From an uncultured Eubacteriales bacterium (GTDB lineage Bacteria > Bacillota > Clostridia > Lachnospirales > Lachnospiraceae), in NCBI GenBank assembly GCA_900321145.1, contig ONVB01000336.1, forward strand, positions 1-13,839: a DNA stretch of 13,839 bases, in the 5' to 3' direction. Each line of letters begins with the position of its first letter. Within the stretch, counting starts at the first letter, position 1. The notes under the pieces are model-generated. The model was not told the origin of the DNA. It ran no database searches and worked only from the letters and a program-made list of their open reading frames with translations. Shown here piece after piece: positions 7,211-13,839 of the stretch. A program made the translations under genes and the position numbers.

Positions 7211-8002
7211 TTACTTATTCTGGAAAGGAACCACCTTGAGTTTCTTTTCCTTATCCTTCTCGAGGAAGTTACCCATGCCTGCCTTCTGATCCTCTGTCTC
7301 GAAGCAGTCACCGAAAAGCTTCTCCTCAATTACAATAGCCTGATCTATATCTACCTGAAGGCCTTCATTTATAGCCTTCTTGCAGTTTCTTACAGCTATA
7401 GGAGCATTTGCCGCGATACCTGCAGCCATCTTCTTTGCAGCAGGAAGAAGCTCCTCAAGCGGATATACGGCATTTACAAGACCTATTCTAAAAGCCTCAT
7501 CAGCCTTAATGTTCCTTGCGGTATAGATAAGCTGCTTTGCCATACCGGGGCTAACAAGTCTGCTGAGTCTCTGTGTTCCGCCAAAGCCCGGTGTGATGCC
7601 CAAGCCTACCTCAGGCTGACCGAATACTGCATTTTCCGAGCATATCCTTATATCACAGCTCATGCTGATCTCACAGCCGCCGCCTAAAGCAAAACCGTTT
7701 ACCGCAGCGATAACGGGGATTGGGAATGTCTCGATCTTTCTGAACACATCATTTCCCTTCTTGCCGAAAGCCTCACCCTCAGCCTTGGTAAGTGTGCTCA
7801 TCTCTCCTATGTCGGCACCTGCGACAAATGACTTCTCACCGGCACCCGTAAGCACAACCGCTCTGGTAGTTTCAAGGTCTATAGCATCAAATGTGCTTGA
7901 AAGCTCTTCTAAAACCTGGCTGTTCAGAGCATTTAAAGCCTGCGGACGATTGATGGTCACTATGCCTACAAAGCCGTCCTGCTCATAAGTAATAAAATCC
8001 AT
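7211..8002 (-). CDS. crt: Crotonase / 3-hydroxybutyryl-CoA dehydratase (enoyl-CoA hydratase)
   Basis: Removes water from 3-hydroxybutyryl-CoA to give crotonyl-CoA. It is a classical 263-residue enoyl-CoA hydratase/isomerase family member: NRPQALNALN (18-27), the oxyanion-hole loop AGADIGEM (61-68), AAVNGFALGGGCE (99-111) and EVGLGITPGFGGTQRL (131-146). The two catalytic glutamates E111 and E131 are both present with the family's 20-residue spacing, so it should be an active hydratase and not a mere family relative. GGAGG precedes the ATG by 6 nt. It follows thl after a 173-nt gap containing a hairpin repeat and is separated by 61 nt from hbd; both gaps are long for this operon, so extra regulation or mRNA processing is possible here. 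Confidence 0.95.
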   Translation of the reverse strand: MDFITYEQDGFVGIVTINRPQALNALNSQVLEELSSTFDAIDLETTRAVVLTGAGEKSFVAGADIGEMSTLTKAEGEAFGKKGNDVFRKIETFPIPVIAAVNGFALGGGCEISMSCDIRICSENAVFGQPEVGLGITPGFGGTQRLSRLVSPGMAKQLIYTARNIKADEAFRIGLVNAVYPLEELLPAAKKMAAGIAANAPIAVRNCKKAINEGLQVDIDQAIVIEEKLFGDCFETEDQKAGMGNFLEKDKEKKLKVVPFQNK

Positions 8003-8065
8003 ATCATACCTCCAAACAATTATGTAAACGTTCTAAATAATAAACGCACTAAATGCCATCAGCCC

Positions 8066-8137
8066 GGTGTCATCCCGAACGAGCTTAAAATGCTTAGTCT
8101 GACAGTCTAAGACATCTTTCACGCTCGGAATGACGAT
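8066..8137. repeat. REP/MITE-like hairpin element between thl and crt
   Basis: The gap between thl and crt contains an element with inverted ends GTCATCCCGAACGAGC (8069-8084) and GCTCGGAATGAC (8123-8134), which pair as GTCAT-C/T-CCGA...AGC, and a second near-palindrome inside (CTTAG-CTG/CAG-CTAAG, 8093-8111). The whole folds as a long interrupted hairpin in the transcript. GTCATTCCGAGCG-type ends with a hairpin body are a familiar kind of dispersed intergenic repeat in bacteria. I cannot test here whether other copies exist in the genome. There is no T run, so it is not a simple terminator. Confidence 0.65.
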
Positions 8138-8175
8138 CATATCCGGTTTGATGACATTCATATTATCTGTTTAAA

Positions 8176-9372
8176 TTAGTCTCTCTCAACGATGGTAGCA
8201 CAACCCATACCGCCACCGATGCAAAGTGTAGCAAGACCCTTCTTTAAGTCCATATCCTCCATCTCGTGAAGAAGTGTAACAAGGATACGGCAGCCGGAAG
8301 CTCCGACAGGGTGACCGAGTGCAATAGCACCGCCTCTCGGGTTGAGCTGCTTGTCTACATCTATTCCAAGATCCTTGCCTACTGCTACGGACTGAGCGGC
8401 AAATGCCTCGTTAGCCTCGATAACATCGAAGTCCTCGATCTTGTAGTCAGCCTTAGCCATAGCCTTCTTTGTTGCCGCAACAGGTCCGATACCCATGATC
8501 GAAGGATCAACACCAGCAAGAGCGCCTGCTACGAAGGTAGCCATAGGCTTAACGCCAAGCTCCTTAGCCTTCTCCTCGCTCATTACAACAACTGCTGCTG
8601 CACCGTCGTTGATACCTGATGCGTTACCTGCGGTAACGAAGCCGTTCGGATTGATAGGTCTCATACCGGCAAGCTTTTCTGCTGTGATACCTTCGCGCGG
8701 TCCCTCATCTGTATCAAATACAACGGTCTCCTTCTTCTTCTTGATCTCAACCGGTACGATCTCTCTCTTGAACTTGCCCTCAGCTCTTGCAGCACAAGCC
8801 TTAGCCTGGCTCTTTACCGAGAATTCATCGAGTTCCTCGCGTGTTAAGCCCCACTGCTCTGCAATATTATCAGCAGTCTGGATCATGTGGTAATCGTTGA
8901 ATGCATCCCAGAGAGCATCGTTAACCATGGTATCCATCATGGCACCCTTGCTCTGGCTCGGCCATGTCATTCTGTATCCGTATCTGCCCTGAGGTATAGC
9001 ATAAGGAGCCATGGACATGTTCTCCATACCGCCTGCTACAACTATGTCGGCATCACCTGCCTGGATCATCTGAGCAGCCATGTTAACGCAGTTAAGACCT
9101 GAACCGCAGACTACATTAACAGTAACTGCCGGAACCTCAATCGGAAGTCCTGCCTTTATAGATGCCTGACGTGCTACATTCTGACCTAAGCCTGCCTGAA
9201 TAACGCAGCCCATGTATACATGGTCAACTGCCTCGGGAGCAACACCCGCACGGTTAAGTGCCTCCTTGATAACGATAGCTCCGAGCTGTGCTGCCGGAGT
9301 AGTGGAGAGTGAGCCACCCATCGTGCCGATTGCAGTACGACATGCGCCTGCTAAAACTACTTTCTTTGCCAT
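8176..9372 (-). CDS. thlA: Acetyl-CoA C-acetyltransferase (thiolase)
   Basis: Condenses two acetyl-CoA to acetoacetyl-CoA, the entry reaction of the butyrate pathway. It is a full-length thiolase (398 aa) with every signature: the acyl-accepting C89 in NVVCGSGLNC, NEAFAAQ (321-327), NPRGGAIALGHPVGASG (344-360) with H354, and the second active-site cysteine C384 in LCIGGGMG. These residues assign the biosynthetic thiolase family; the operon context fixes the butyrate role. ATG has GGAGG 8 nt upstream (9381-9385). It is the first gene of the six-gene pathway operon, preceded by a candidate promoter and an inverted repeat in the 103-nt gap after the MreB-like gene. Other labels used for such genes are thl and atoB. 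Confidence 0.96.
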   Translation of the reverse strand: MAKKVVLAGACRTAIGTMGGSLSTTPAAQLGAIVIKEALNRAGVAPEAVDHVYMGCVIQAGLGQNVARQASIKAGLPIEVPAVTVNVVCGSGLNCVNMAAQMIQAGDADIVVAGGMENMSMAPYAIPQGRYGYRMTWPSQSKGAMMDTMVNDALWDAFNDYHMIQTADNIAEQWGLTREELDEFSVKSQAKACAARAEGKFKREIVPVEIKKKKETVVFDTDEGPREGITAEKLAGMRPINPNGFVTAGNASGINDGAAAVVVMSEEKAKELGVKPMATFVAGALAGVDPSIMGIGPVAATKKAMAKADYKIEDFDVIEANEAFAAQSVAVGKDLGIDVDKQLNPRGGAIALGHPVGASGCRILVTLLHEMEDMDLKKGLATLCIGGGMGCATIVERD

Positions 9373-9395
9373 TACATTTTCCTCCGTTTGATTAT

Positions 9396-9425
9396 TTTAT
9401 AATTCGAGTTAAAAGAAACTCGCAA
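9396..9425 (-). promoter_or_regulatory. Alternative promoter closer to thl
   Basis: TTGCGA (9420-9425), an 18-nt spacer and TATAAA (9396-9401) on the minus strand match the sigma-A consensus at 4/6 and 5/6. Transcription would start almost on top of the ribosome binding site, giving a very short leader, so I rate it below the upstream candidate. The inverted repeat 9405-9422 fills its spacer. Confidence 0.3.
9405..9422. promoter_or_regulatory. Inverted repeat upstream of thl, possible operator
   Basis: CGAGTT-AAAAGA-AACTCG is a perfect 6+6 bp dyad with a 6-nt centre. It lies shortly downstream of the better promoter candidate and inside the spacer of the second one. It could be a repressor site for the butyrate operon, or a weak terminator hairpin of the MreB unit, since AATTATAAAATAA rather than a T run follows it. 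It does not match the Rex consensus TTGTTAA-N4-TTAACAA. Confidence 0.45.
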
Positions 9426-9438
9426 AAATCGCGTCACA

Positions 9439-9467
9439 ATTCTACCATAGCTTTCGCTTATGCGCAA
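9439..9467 (-). promoter_or_regulatory. Candidate extended -10 promoter of the butyrate operon
   Basis: On the minus strand TTGCGC (9462-9467), a 17-nt spacer and TAGAAT (9439-9444) preceded by TGG form an extended -10 promoter. The -10 is a 5/6 match; the -35 keeps only the TTG. It lies just after the stop codon of the MreB-like gene and leaves a leader of roughly 60 nt before thl. The same TGn-TAGAAT arrangement precedes the kinase-like gene. Confidence 0.6.
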
Positions 9468-9475
9468 GCACAGTA

Positions 9476-10489
9476 TTAAATACCTCCGGGTTCTTCTTCA
9501 TCGTCCTCCCTGACATAAGCTCCTGCTTTTCCGGCTCCGGCTGCCACGAGCAGCTCCGCATTTTCGGTAGTTTTTACCCTGACACCTATCCTGTCAGCTA
9601 TGAGCTTATCCATGCCGTATATCTTGCTTCCACCGCCTACGAGAAGAATACCGAAGGATGATATATCCGCCACAAGCTCCGGCTTTGTAGCCTCCATCAC
9701 ACTCCTTATGGCGTCTAATATCTGCTCGCTTACTTCCTTGGTTGCTTCTATTATCTCGGACGATGAGATCTTTGTCTTGGTCGGAAGCCCCCTGACCAAC
9801 TCTTTGCCCTTCGCAAAACCCGTCGCATCCATCTCTCTTTTATAGACAGCGCCTATCTCGTGCTTTAAAGCTTCGGCGGAAGTCGGTCCCATAAGTATGT
9901 TGTGCCTGTTTCTCACGTACTTTATGATAGCTTCATTATAAGCATCGCCTGCTGCTTTCACTGAGGCGCTCGCCTCGATGCCGCCCTTTGATACAACCGC
10001 GATATCGGTTGTTCCGGCACCTATGTCAACTATCATGTAACCAAAGGCCGAGCTTATGTCTATACCCAAGCCGACCGCGGCAGCAAATGGTTCTTCAAGC
10101 AGATAGACCTTCTTTGCTCCGGTTCTTAAAACAGCATCCTCCACGGCACGCTTCTGAACCTCGGTTGCCTTGCTCGGAACGCATACACACACGGTGGGCT
10201 TGCCCCATATCCTTCGCTTTGCAACCGCTCCCTTTACATATACCTTGAGCATCCTCTCGGCAAGCGTAAGCTCGGATATAACACCCTTTTCGATCGGATA
10301 ACAGACTCCGATATCCTCGGCGGTTCTTCCGTACATACGCTTCGCTTTGTTGCCGACAGCGATAAGCTTCCTGCCGACATTATTCTCATATGCAACCACA
10401 GAGGGCTGATTGACAACTATGCCGGCATCTCTTATGTATATAACCGTATTAGCGGTCCCAAGATCGATTCCTATATCAATATTAGTCAT
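9476..10489 (-). CDS. MreB/Mbl-family actin-like protein (rod shape-determining type), 337 aa
   Basis: A bacterial actin with the ATPase motifs of the MreB family: phosphate-1 IDLGTANT (8-15), EEPFAAAVGLGI (132-143) with the catalytic-type glutamate E133, phosphate-2 VDIGAGTTDIAVV (154-166), the AGDAYNEAIIKYV segment (180-192) and the adenosine loop VGGGSKIYGMDKL (284-296). MreB forms ATP-dependent membrane-bound filaments. This copy is divergent: the protein starts directly at TNIDIGIDLG, without the short N-terminal extension of B. subtilis MreB, and ends in an acidic DDEEEPGGI tail. It is not beside mreC/mreD but coupled to the coiled-coil gene: the ATG shares its A with the preceding TGA (TGATG). 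I prefer this ATG to the in-frame GTG at 10549, which has no ribosome binding site and would lie inside the upstream gene. A paralogue with a dedicated role is more likely than the housekeeping MreB. Confidence 0.92.
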   Translation of the reverse strand: MTNIDIGIDLGTANTVIYIRDAGIVVNQPSVVAYENNVGRKLIAVGNKAKRMYGRTAEDIGVCYPIEKGVISELTLAERMLKVYVKGAVAKRRIWGKPTVCVCVPSKATEVQKRAVEDAVLRTGAKKVYLLEEPFAAAVGLGIDISSAFGYMIVDIGAGTTDIAVVSKGGIEASASVKAAGDAYNEAIIKYVRNRHNILMGPTSAEALKHEIGAVYKREMDATGFAKGKELVRGLPTKTKISSSEIIEATKEVSEQILDAIRSVMEATKPELVADISSFGILLVGGGSKIYGMDKLIADRIGVRVKTTENAELLVAAGAGKAGAYVREDDEEEPGGI

Positions 10490-13113
10490 CACTGAAAATC
10501 TGAGGCAATAAGCTTTCTTGTGCCCGAACCTTTCTCTCTTTGATCGCACTTCATTACAGCATCATCGATAGCCTTGAGCATACGGTCGACATTTCCGCTC
10601 TCTATGGTCATAAGCAGCTTGCTTATAACATCATCGACAGACTCGTCCATGCTGCAGCCGAGCTGTGCTATATAAGCACCGGCGATTATCGCCATCTCGA
10701 TAGGTGTAAGGTTGTTGATCTCAACGCTGTGAGTGAAGCTGTCCTTAGTCTTGGAACCGTCGAGAAGTCTGATAACGGAATCCTTCTCACCCGTGATAAT
10801 TACCGCAACCTTCTTTTTCTTTGCGAGATCGACGATTTCCTTAAAGCGATCGGGAAGTACGCTTCCGACATTCTCTATGACCATGCAGGCTCCCGCAAGC
10901 TTACCGAATGCATCGGAAAGTTTCTCGGAAGGCATCTTGTTCAAGGCCTTAGCCGCTATCTTTCCGACTACCTTTGAGGTGCATATGCCCATATCATAGA
11001 AGCTTCTTGCAAAATCCTCTCCCGCTACCACAAGTCCGAAGCCGTGCTCTCCGAGGATAGCTACGTTTCTTGACTTTTCGGGATTAGCCGCAACGCCGTT
11101 GAAGCAGTCAATAAGCGGCTTTGCAACTCTCTCAACTCTTGTATACTTCTCGAGATAAGAAGCAGCCATCGGAAGCTTTCCTTCATCCGCAGGCTTGGTA
11201 AGATCGATCTTGATCTTGTCAGCCTCAGCCAGTGCCTTCTCGGCAGCCTCAAGCTCCTTCTTAGCAGCATCTACGGCCTTTCTCGCATCCGCAACTCTCT
11301 TGTCCGCTGCTTCTTTTGCCTTCTTTACAGCCTCGGCAGACTTAGCTCTTACGTCCTCCTCAGCCTTCTTTGCCGCTGCGGCAGCCTCAACCTCAACATT
11401 CTTCTCTGCCTTTGCCCTTGCTTCCTCCGAAGCCTTCTGAGCAGCGTCAAAAGCAGCCTTCTTCTTATTCTTTCCTGCCTCTTCGGCAAGCTTCTTTTCT
11501 TCTTCCTCAGCCTTCTTTGCAGCAGCTTCGTTAGACTTCTTGACGTCGTCTATCTTCTTTCTTGCATCAGCCTCTGCCTTCTTGGCACTGTCTGCATTCT
11601 TCTTTGCCTCATCAACAGCTCTCTGGGCAGCCTTAACAGCAGCCTCTGCAGTTGCTATGGCCTTTATCTTGTCTGCGGTAACCTTAGCTGCGGCATCGGC
11701 ATCCTTCTTTGCCTTTTCTACAGCTTCGTTTGCCGCCTTTGCAGCCTCATCCTTCTTCTTTCTTACATCCGCAAGACGAGCCTTCTCGGTCTCATCAAAC
11801 TTCTTCTCGGCCTCCGCTGCAGCCTTCTTGGCAGCTTCATCGGCAGCCTTATCGATATTCTCCTTAGCCTTCTTGGCAGCTATTTCCTTAGCCTTAACTC
11901 CGGCTTCCTTAGCTTGCTTGTCGAGATTATCGGCAGCCTTCTTTGCCTCCTCGTCGTTGGCCTTGATGATATCCTCTAAAGCCTTCTCGGCAGCAGTAAT
12001 CTTGCCCTTAACCTCATCAACCTTCTTCTTGGCCTCTTCCTTGGCTTTGGCTCTTGCCTCTTCCTCCGCCTTCTTCCTGGCAGCCTCGGCAGCCTTTCTC
12101 CTCTCTTCCTCGGCAGCCTTCTTCCTTGCTTCTTCCTCAGCCTTTCTGGCAGCATCCTCTTCCGCTCTTCTTGCAGCGGCCTCAGCAGCCTTCTTTCTTG
12201 CGGCAGCCTCAGCTATGCGGCGCTCCTGCTCATTTGCCTTTTTCTCGGCCTCTGCAAGCTTCTTTCTCTCGGCCTCACGCTTGGCTTCCTTTTCCTTAAG
12301 AGTTTCTTCAACCTTTCTCTTATGCTCCTCGGCAGCTTTTTTTGCCTCGGCGCTCATGTTATCTTCGCCAAAACCTGCGAGCTTTGACAGCTCTGCTCCC
12401 AATGAATCATCATCCTCATCGATATCGTACTCTTTCTTGACATCGTTTGAAGGTCCCTTCCTGTTCGGAACTATGTTGAAAACATCATCGGTAACTGTCT
12501 TAGCTTCGGTCTTGTCATCGGACTTCCACTGGATCTTCTCGCTGATAACTGTGGTATTGCCTTCCTTCGTGATGCTTGTTTCATCATCCTTGACTTCATC
12601 GGCTTCATCGATGACCTTGACATTATTATCCGGCGCACCCGCGATCTTAAGCTTGCCCAGCTTAAGCTTTGCAGCTTCGGCATTGGCCTTAACCTGCTCA
12701 TTTACGGACTTTACGTTCTCTTTCTTCTTTGCTTCTTCGGAAGCAGGATTCTCCTCAGGCTTTGCTGCCTGAGCATTATTTTCATCTTCGCCCTTGAGCT
12801 TTAATTTGAAATGTCCCTCGTGCTTTTCTTCTGCAGGGGGAATATCAGTCTTTAATTCTTCGGTTTCGCCTTCTCCTGCCTCACCGAGCTGTTCGGCAAG
12901 CTTACGTCTTTTCTTCTCTTCGATCTCCCTTAACTGTTCGGGAGTAAGAGTCTTAAATTGCTGCTTTTTCTTCTCGGGACCGGCAGATGTTTTTTTGCCT
13001 GCAAGCTTAGCAGCCTCAGCCTCTTTTCTTGCTTTCTCTTCCTTCTCCTTCTTCTCTTTTTCTACCTGTGCCCTTACAGCAGCGATAAGCGCTTCTCTCT
13101 GATCAATAGCCAC
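10489..13113 (-). CDS. Long Ala/Lys/Glu coiled-coil protein with a degenerate AAA+-like C-terminal domain, 874 aa
   Basis: No named gene recognised. Three parts are visible. Residues 1-250 are charged and probably disordered, with two similar basic patches (HFKLKLKGE, 101-109; KLKLGKLKIAG, 149-159) and an acidic patch at 228-237. Residues 252-634 are an almost unbroken Ala/Lys/Glu/Arg stretch without prolines, TolA-like, which should form a long helical rod. Residues 645-835 look like an AAA+ module of the SpoVK/CbxX kind: NVAILGEHGFGLVVAGEDFA (683-702) aligns with a Walker A region but lacks the GK[T/S], ACMVIENVGSV (742-752) aligns with Walker B but has E-N for D-E, and VAVIITGEKDSVIRLL (769-784) resembles the sensor-1 strand. 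It is therefore probably a non-catalytic binding domain. GTG start with AAAGGAGGA at 7 nt. It is translationally coupled to the MreB-like gene, suggesting a filament partner or scaffold. No membrane segment is seen. Confidence 0.82.
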   Translation of the reverse strand: MAIDQREALIAAVRAQVEKEKKEKEEKARKEAEAAKLAGKKTSAGPEKKKQQFKTLTPEQLREIEEKKRRKLAEQLGEAGEGETEELKTDIPPAEEKHEGHFKLKLKGEDENNAQAAKPEENPASEEAKKKENVKSVNEQVKANAEAAKLKLGKLKIAGAPDNNVKVIDEADEVKDDETSITKEGNTTVISEKIQWKSDDKTEAKTVTDDVFNIVPNRKGPSNDVKKEYDIDEDDDSLGAELSKLAGFGEDNMSAEAKKAAEEHKRKVEETLKEKEAKREAERKKLAEAEKKANEQERRIAEAAARKKAAEAAARRAEEDAARKAEEEARKKAAEEERRKAAEAARKKAEEEARAKAKEEAKKKVDEVKGKITAAEKALEDIIKANDEEAKKAADNLDKQAKEAGVKAKEIAAKKAKENIDKAADEAAKKAAAEAEKKFDETEKARLADVRKKKDEAAKAANEAVEKAKKDADAAAKVTADKIKAIATAEAAVKAAQRAVDEAKKNADSAKKAEADARKKIDDVKKSNEAAAKKAEEEEKKLAEEAGKNKKKAAFDAAQKASEEARAKAEKNVEVEAAAAAKKAEEDVRAKSAEAVKKAKEAADKRVADARKAVDAAKKELEAAEKALAEADKIKIDLTKPADEGKLPMAASYLEKYTRVERVAKPLIDCFNGVAANPEKSRNVAILGEHGFGLVVAGEDFARSFYDMGICTSKVVGKIAAKALNKMPSEKLSDAFGKLAGACMVIENVGSVLPDRFKEIVDLAKKKKVAVIITGEKDSVIRLLDGSKTKDSFTHSVEINNLTPIEMAIIAGAYIAQLGCSMDESVDDVISKLLMTIESGNVDRMLKAIDDAVMKCDQREKGSGTRKLIASDFQ

Positions 13114-13120
13114 CGGTATT

Positions 13121-13129
13121 TCCTCCTTT
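13121..13129 (-). promoter_or_regulatory. Strong ribosome binding site fixing a GTG start
   Basis: AAAGGAGGA on the minus strand lies 7 nt before the GTG at 13113, which supports GTG as the start codon of the coiled-coil protein. Confidence 0.85.
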
Positions 13130-13150
13130 CAACACCCATACATTATCAGT

Positions 13151-13839
13151 TTATCTTTGATTTCTTATCTTCTTCAACAGATCCTTCTTTTCCGATGAGA
13201 TCTTCAGTCTGGTCTTAAGCTCTTTTCTGGAGATTCCGTACTCCTCGAGAGGCGAAGACTCCTCCTGAGGCTCTTCCTTGAGCTTATCCGACTCATTTAA
13301 GGCATCGTACTCCTCCGCCTCTAAGAATCCGGGGTTCCCGGAATCATCAGCACCCACTCCCAATGATCTGAGCAGTTCTTCAGCTTCCCTCGCAAGTCTT
13401 TCCTCTTCTTTGAGCTTTTCTGACAGCCTGCTCTTTTCCACAACCTCGTCAAAATCGTTCACGGTTTCCTTAACCTCTCTTGTATCGTGATGCTTGAACA
13501 GATCCGTCTTAAATTCCGGATATTCAAGCTTCTTTTTCTTATAACTTATCGGGAAATCCTCCGCGCGCATTTCGGAAAGATCAACATTTTCCGGTTCGGG
13601 TTCGGGACTCTCCTCTGGTTCGGGTTCATCTTCCCAAACTTCGTATATTTCCTCCTCCCGATCATTCTCAACAGGCTCTTCCGTGATCTCCTCAACACTT
13701 TCCTCGAACTCAGTATTCTCTCCGAGGAAATCATCTACCTCATACTCCGACTCGTTCGTTTCAGCTTCATTCTCCGAAAAATCAACCTCGACGCTTTCGA
13801 ATACAGCCGATGAGCTTTCAGACACCTTGAATTCTCTGG
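13151..13839 (-). CDS. Acidic low-complexity protein, 5' end outside the window
   Basis: No family recognised. The frame is open to the window edge: four sense codons (R-E-F-K) precede the GTG at 13825, which has no convincing ribosome binding site, so the gene probably begins beyond base 13839. If GTG 13825 were the start it would have 224 residues. Numbering from there, residues 1-90 are very rich in Glu, Asp, Ser and Pro with EPEPEESPEPEPE-like stretches and should be disordered. Residues 93-112 are basic and aromatic (ISYKKKKLEYPEF), 125-155 are a charged helix (VVEKSRLSEKLKEEERLAREAEELL), and the C-terminus is basic. No signal peptide or membrane segment is visible in the part present. 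It stops 37 nt before the coiled-coil gene, so it is probably in the same operon with the MreB-like gene. Confidence 0.7.
   Translation of the reverse strand, partial: REFKVSESSSAVFESVEVDFSENEAETNESEYEVDDFLGENTEFEESVEEITEEPVENDREEEIYEVWEDEPEPEESPEPEPENVDLSEMRAEDFPISYKKKKLEYPEFKTDLFKHHDTREVKETVNDFDEVVEKSRLSEKLKEEERLAREAEELLRSLGVGADDSGNPGFLEAEEYDALNESDKLKEEPQEESSPLEEYGISRKELKTRLKISSEKKDLLKKIRNQR

Noticed and set aside
9405..9422. Intrinsic terminator of the MreB-like gene
   Set aside because: The stem is only 6 bp and no T run follows on the minus strand, so I kept it as an operator candidate; read-through from the actin module into thl remains possible.
10490..10549. N-terminal extension of the MreB-like protein from a GTG at 10549
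   Set aside because: The added 20 residues are the out-of-frame reading of the upstream gene, are basic and unlike any MreB N-terminus, and no ribosome binding site precedes the GTG.
11212..12360. Possible tandem DNA repeat in the GCC/AAG/GAG-rich part of the rod gene
   Set aside because: The similarity comes from low-complexity Ala/Lys/Glu coding; I see no exact repeat unit of constant length.
11540..12772. Plus-strand open frame of 410 codons rich in Ala, Ser and Phe, opposite the rod protein
   Set aside because: It is the antisense of GCN/AAG/GAG repeats, which read as Ala/Ser/Phe-Leu in this frame. It has no ribosome binding site and the minus-strand gene has a strong one with coherent domains.
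1..13839. tRNA, rRNA, CRISPR array, insertion sequence or prophage genes
   Set aside because: No cloverleaf, spaced direct repeats, transposase or integrase motifs were found on either strand.

Overview
The window reads as chromosomal DNA of an anaerobic, butyrate-forming Firmicute, most likely a member of the Lachnospiraceae (Butyrivibrio / Roseburia / Lachnospira type). The grounds are a complete thl-crt-hbd-bcd-etfB-etfA acetyl-CoA-to-butyryl-CoA cluster, strong GGAGG ribosome binding sites before most genes, extended -10 promoters and moderate GC content. No taxonomic marker gene is present, so the family-level assignment is inference. All eleven protein genes I support lie on the minus strand, so the natural reading direction is from base 13839 down to base 1.

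Region A (13839 to 9476) is a three-gene unit of unusual character: an acidic low-complexity protein (5' end off the window), an 874-residue protein with a very long Ala/Lys/Glu-rich helical rod and a C-terminal domain that looks like an AAA+ ATPase with both Walker motifs eroded, and an MreB-family actin-like protein whose start codon overlaps the preceding stop (TGATG). The coupling suggests one assembly: a filament-forming actin, a long rod-like partner and an acidic accessory protein. I do not recognise this as a described system; it is the main discovery candidate.

Region B (9475 to 3205) is the butyrate pathway operon. A candidate extended -10 promoter with a nearby 6+6 bp inverted repeat precedes thl. 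Thiolase condenses two acetyl-CoA, Hbd reduces acetoacetyl-CoA, Crt dehydrates 3-hydroxybutyryl-CoA, and Bcd with EtfAB reduces crotonyl-CoA to butyryl-CoA, presumably by NADH-driven electron bifurcation to ferredoxin. A REP/MITE-like hairpin sits between thl and crt, an AT-only dyad between crt and hbd, and a strong intrinsic terminator follows etfA.

Region C (3204 to 82) is a separate two-gene unit with its own promoter and terminator: a 695-residue protein carrying PI3/4-kinase-like active-site motifs (a DRHxxN loop and an IDND metal-binding motif) split by a large insertion, followed 21 nt later by a 290-residue protein that looks like two GNAT acetyltransferase folds in tandem, the second degenerate. 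Neither has a recognisable named function. Bases 1-81 hold only a weak candidate promoter for a gene beyond the window.
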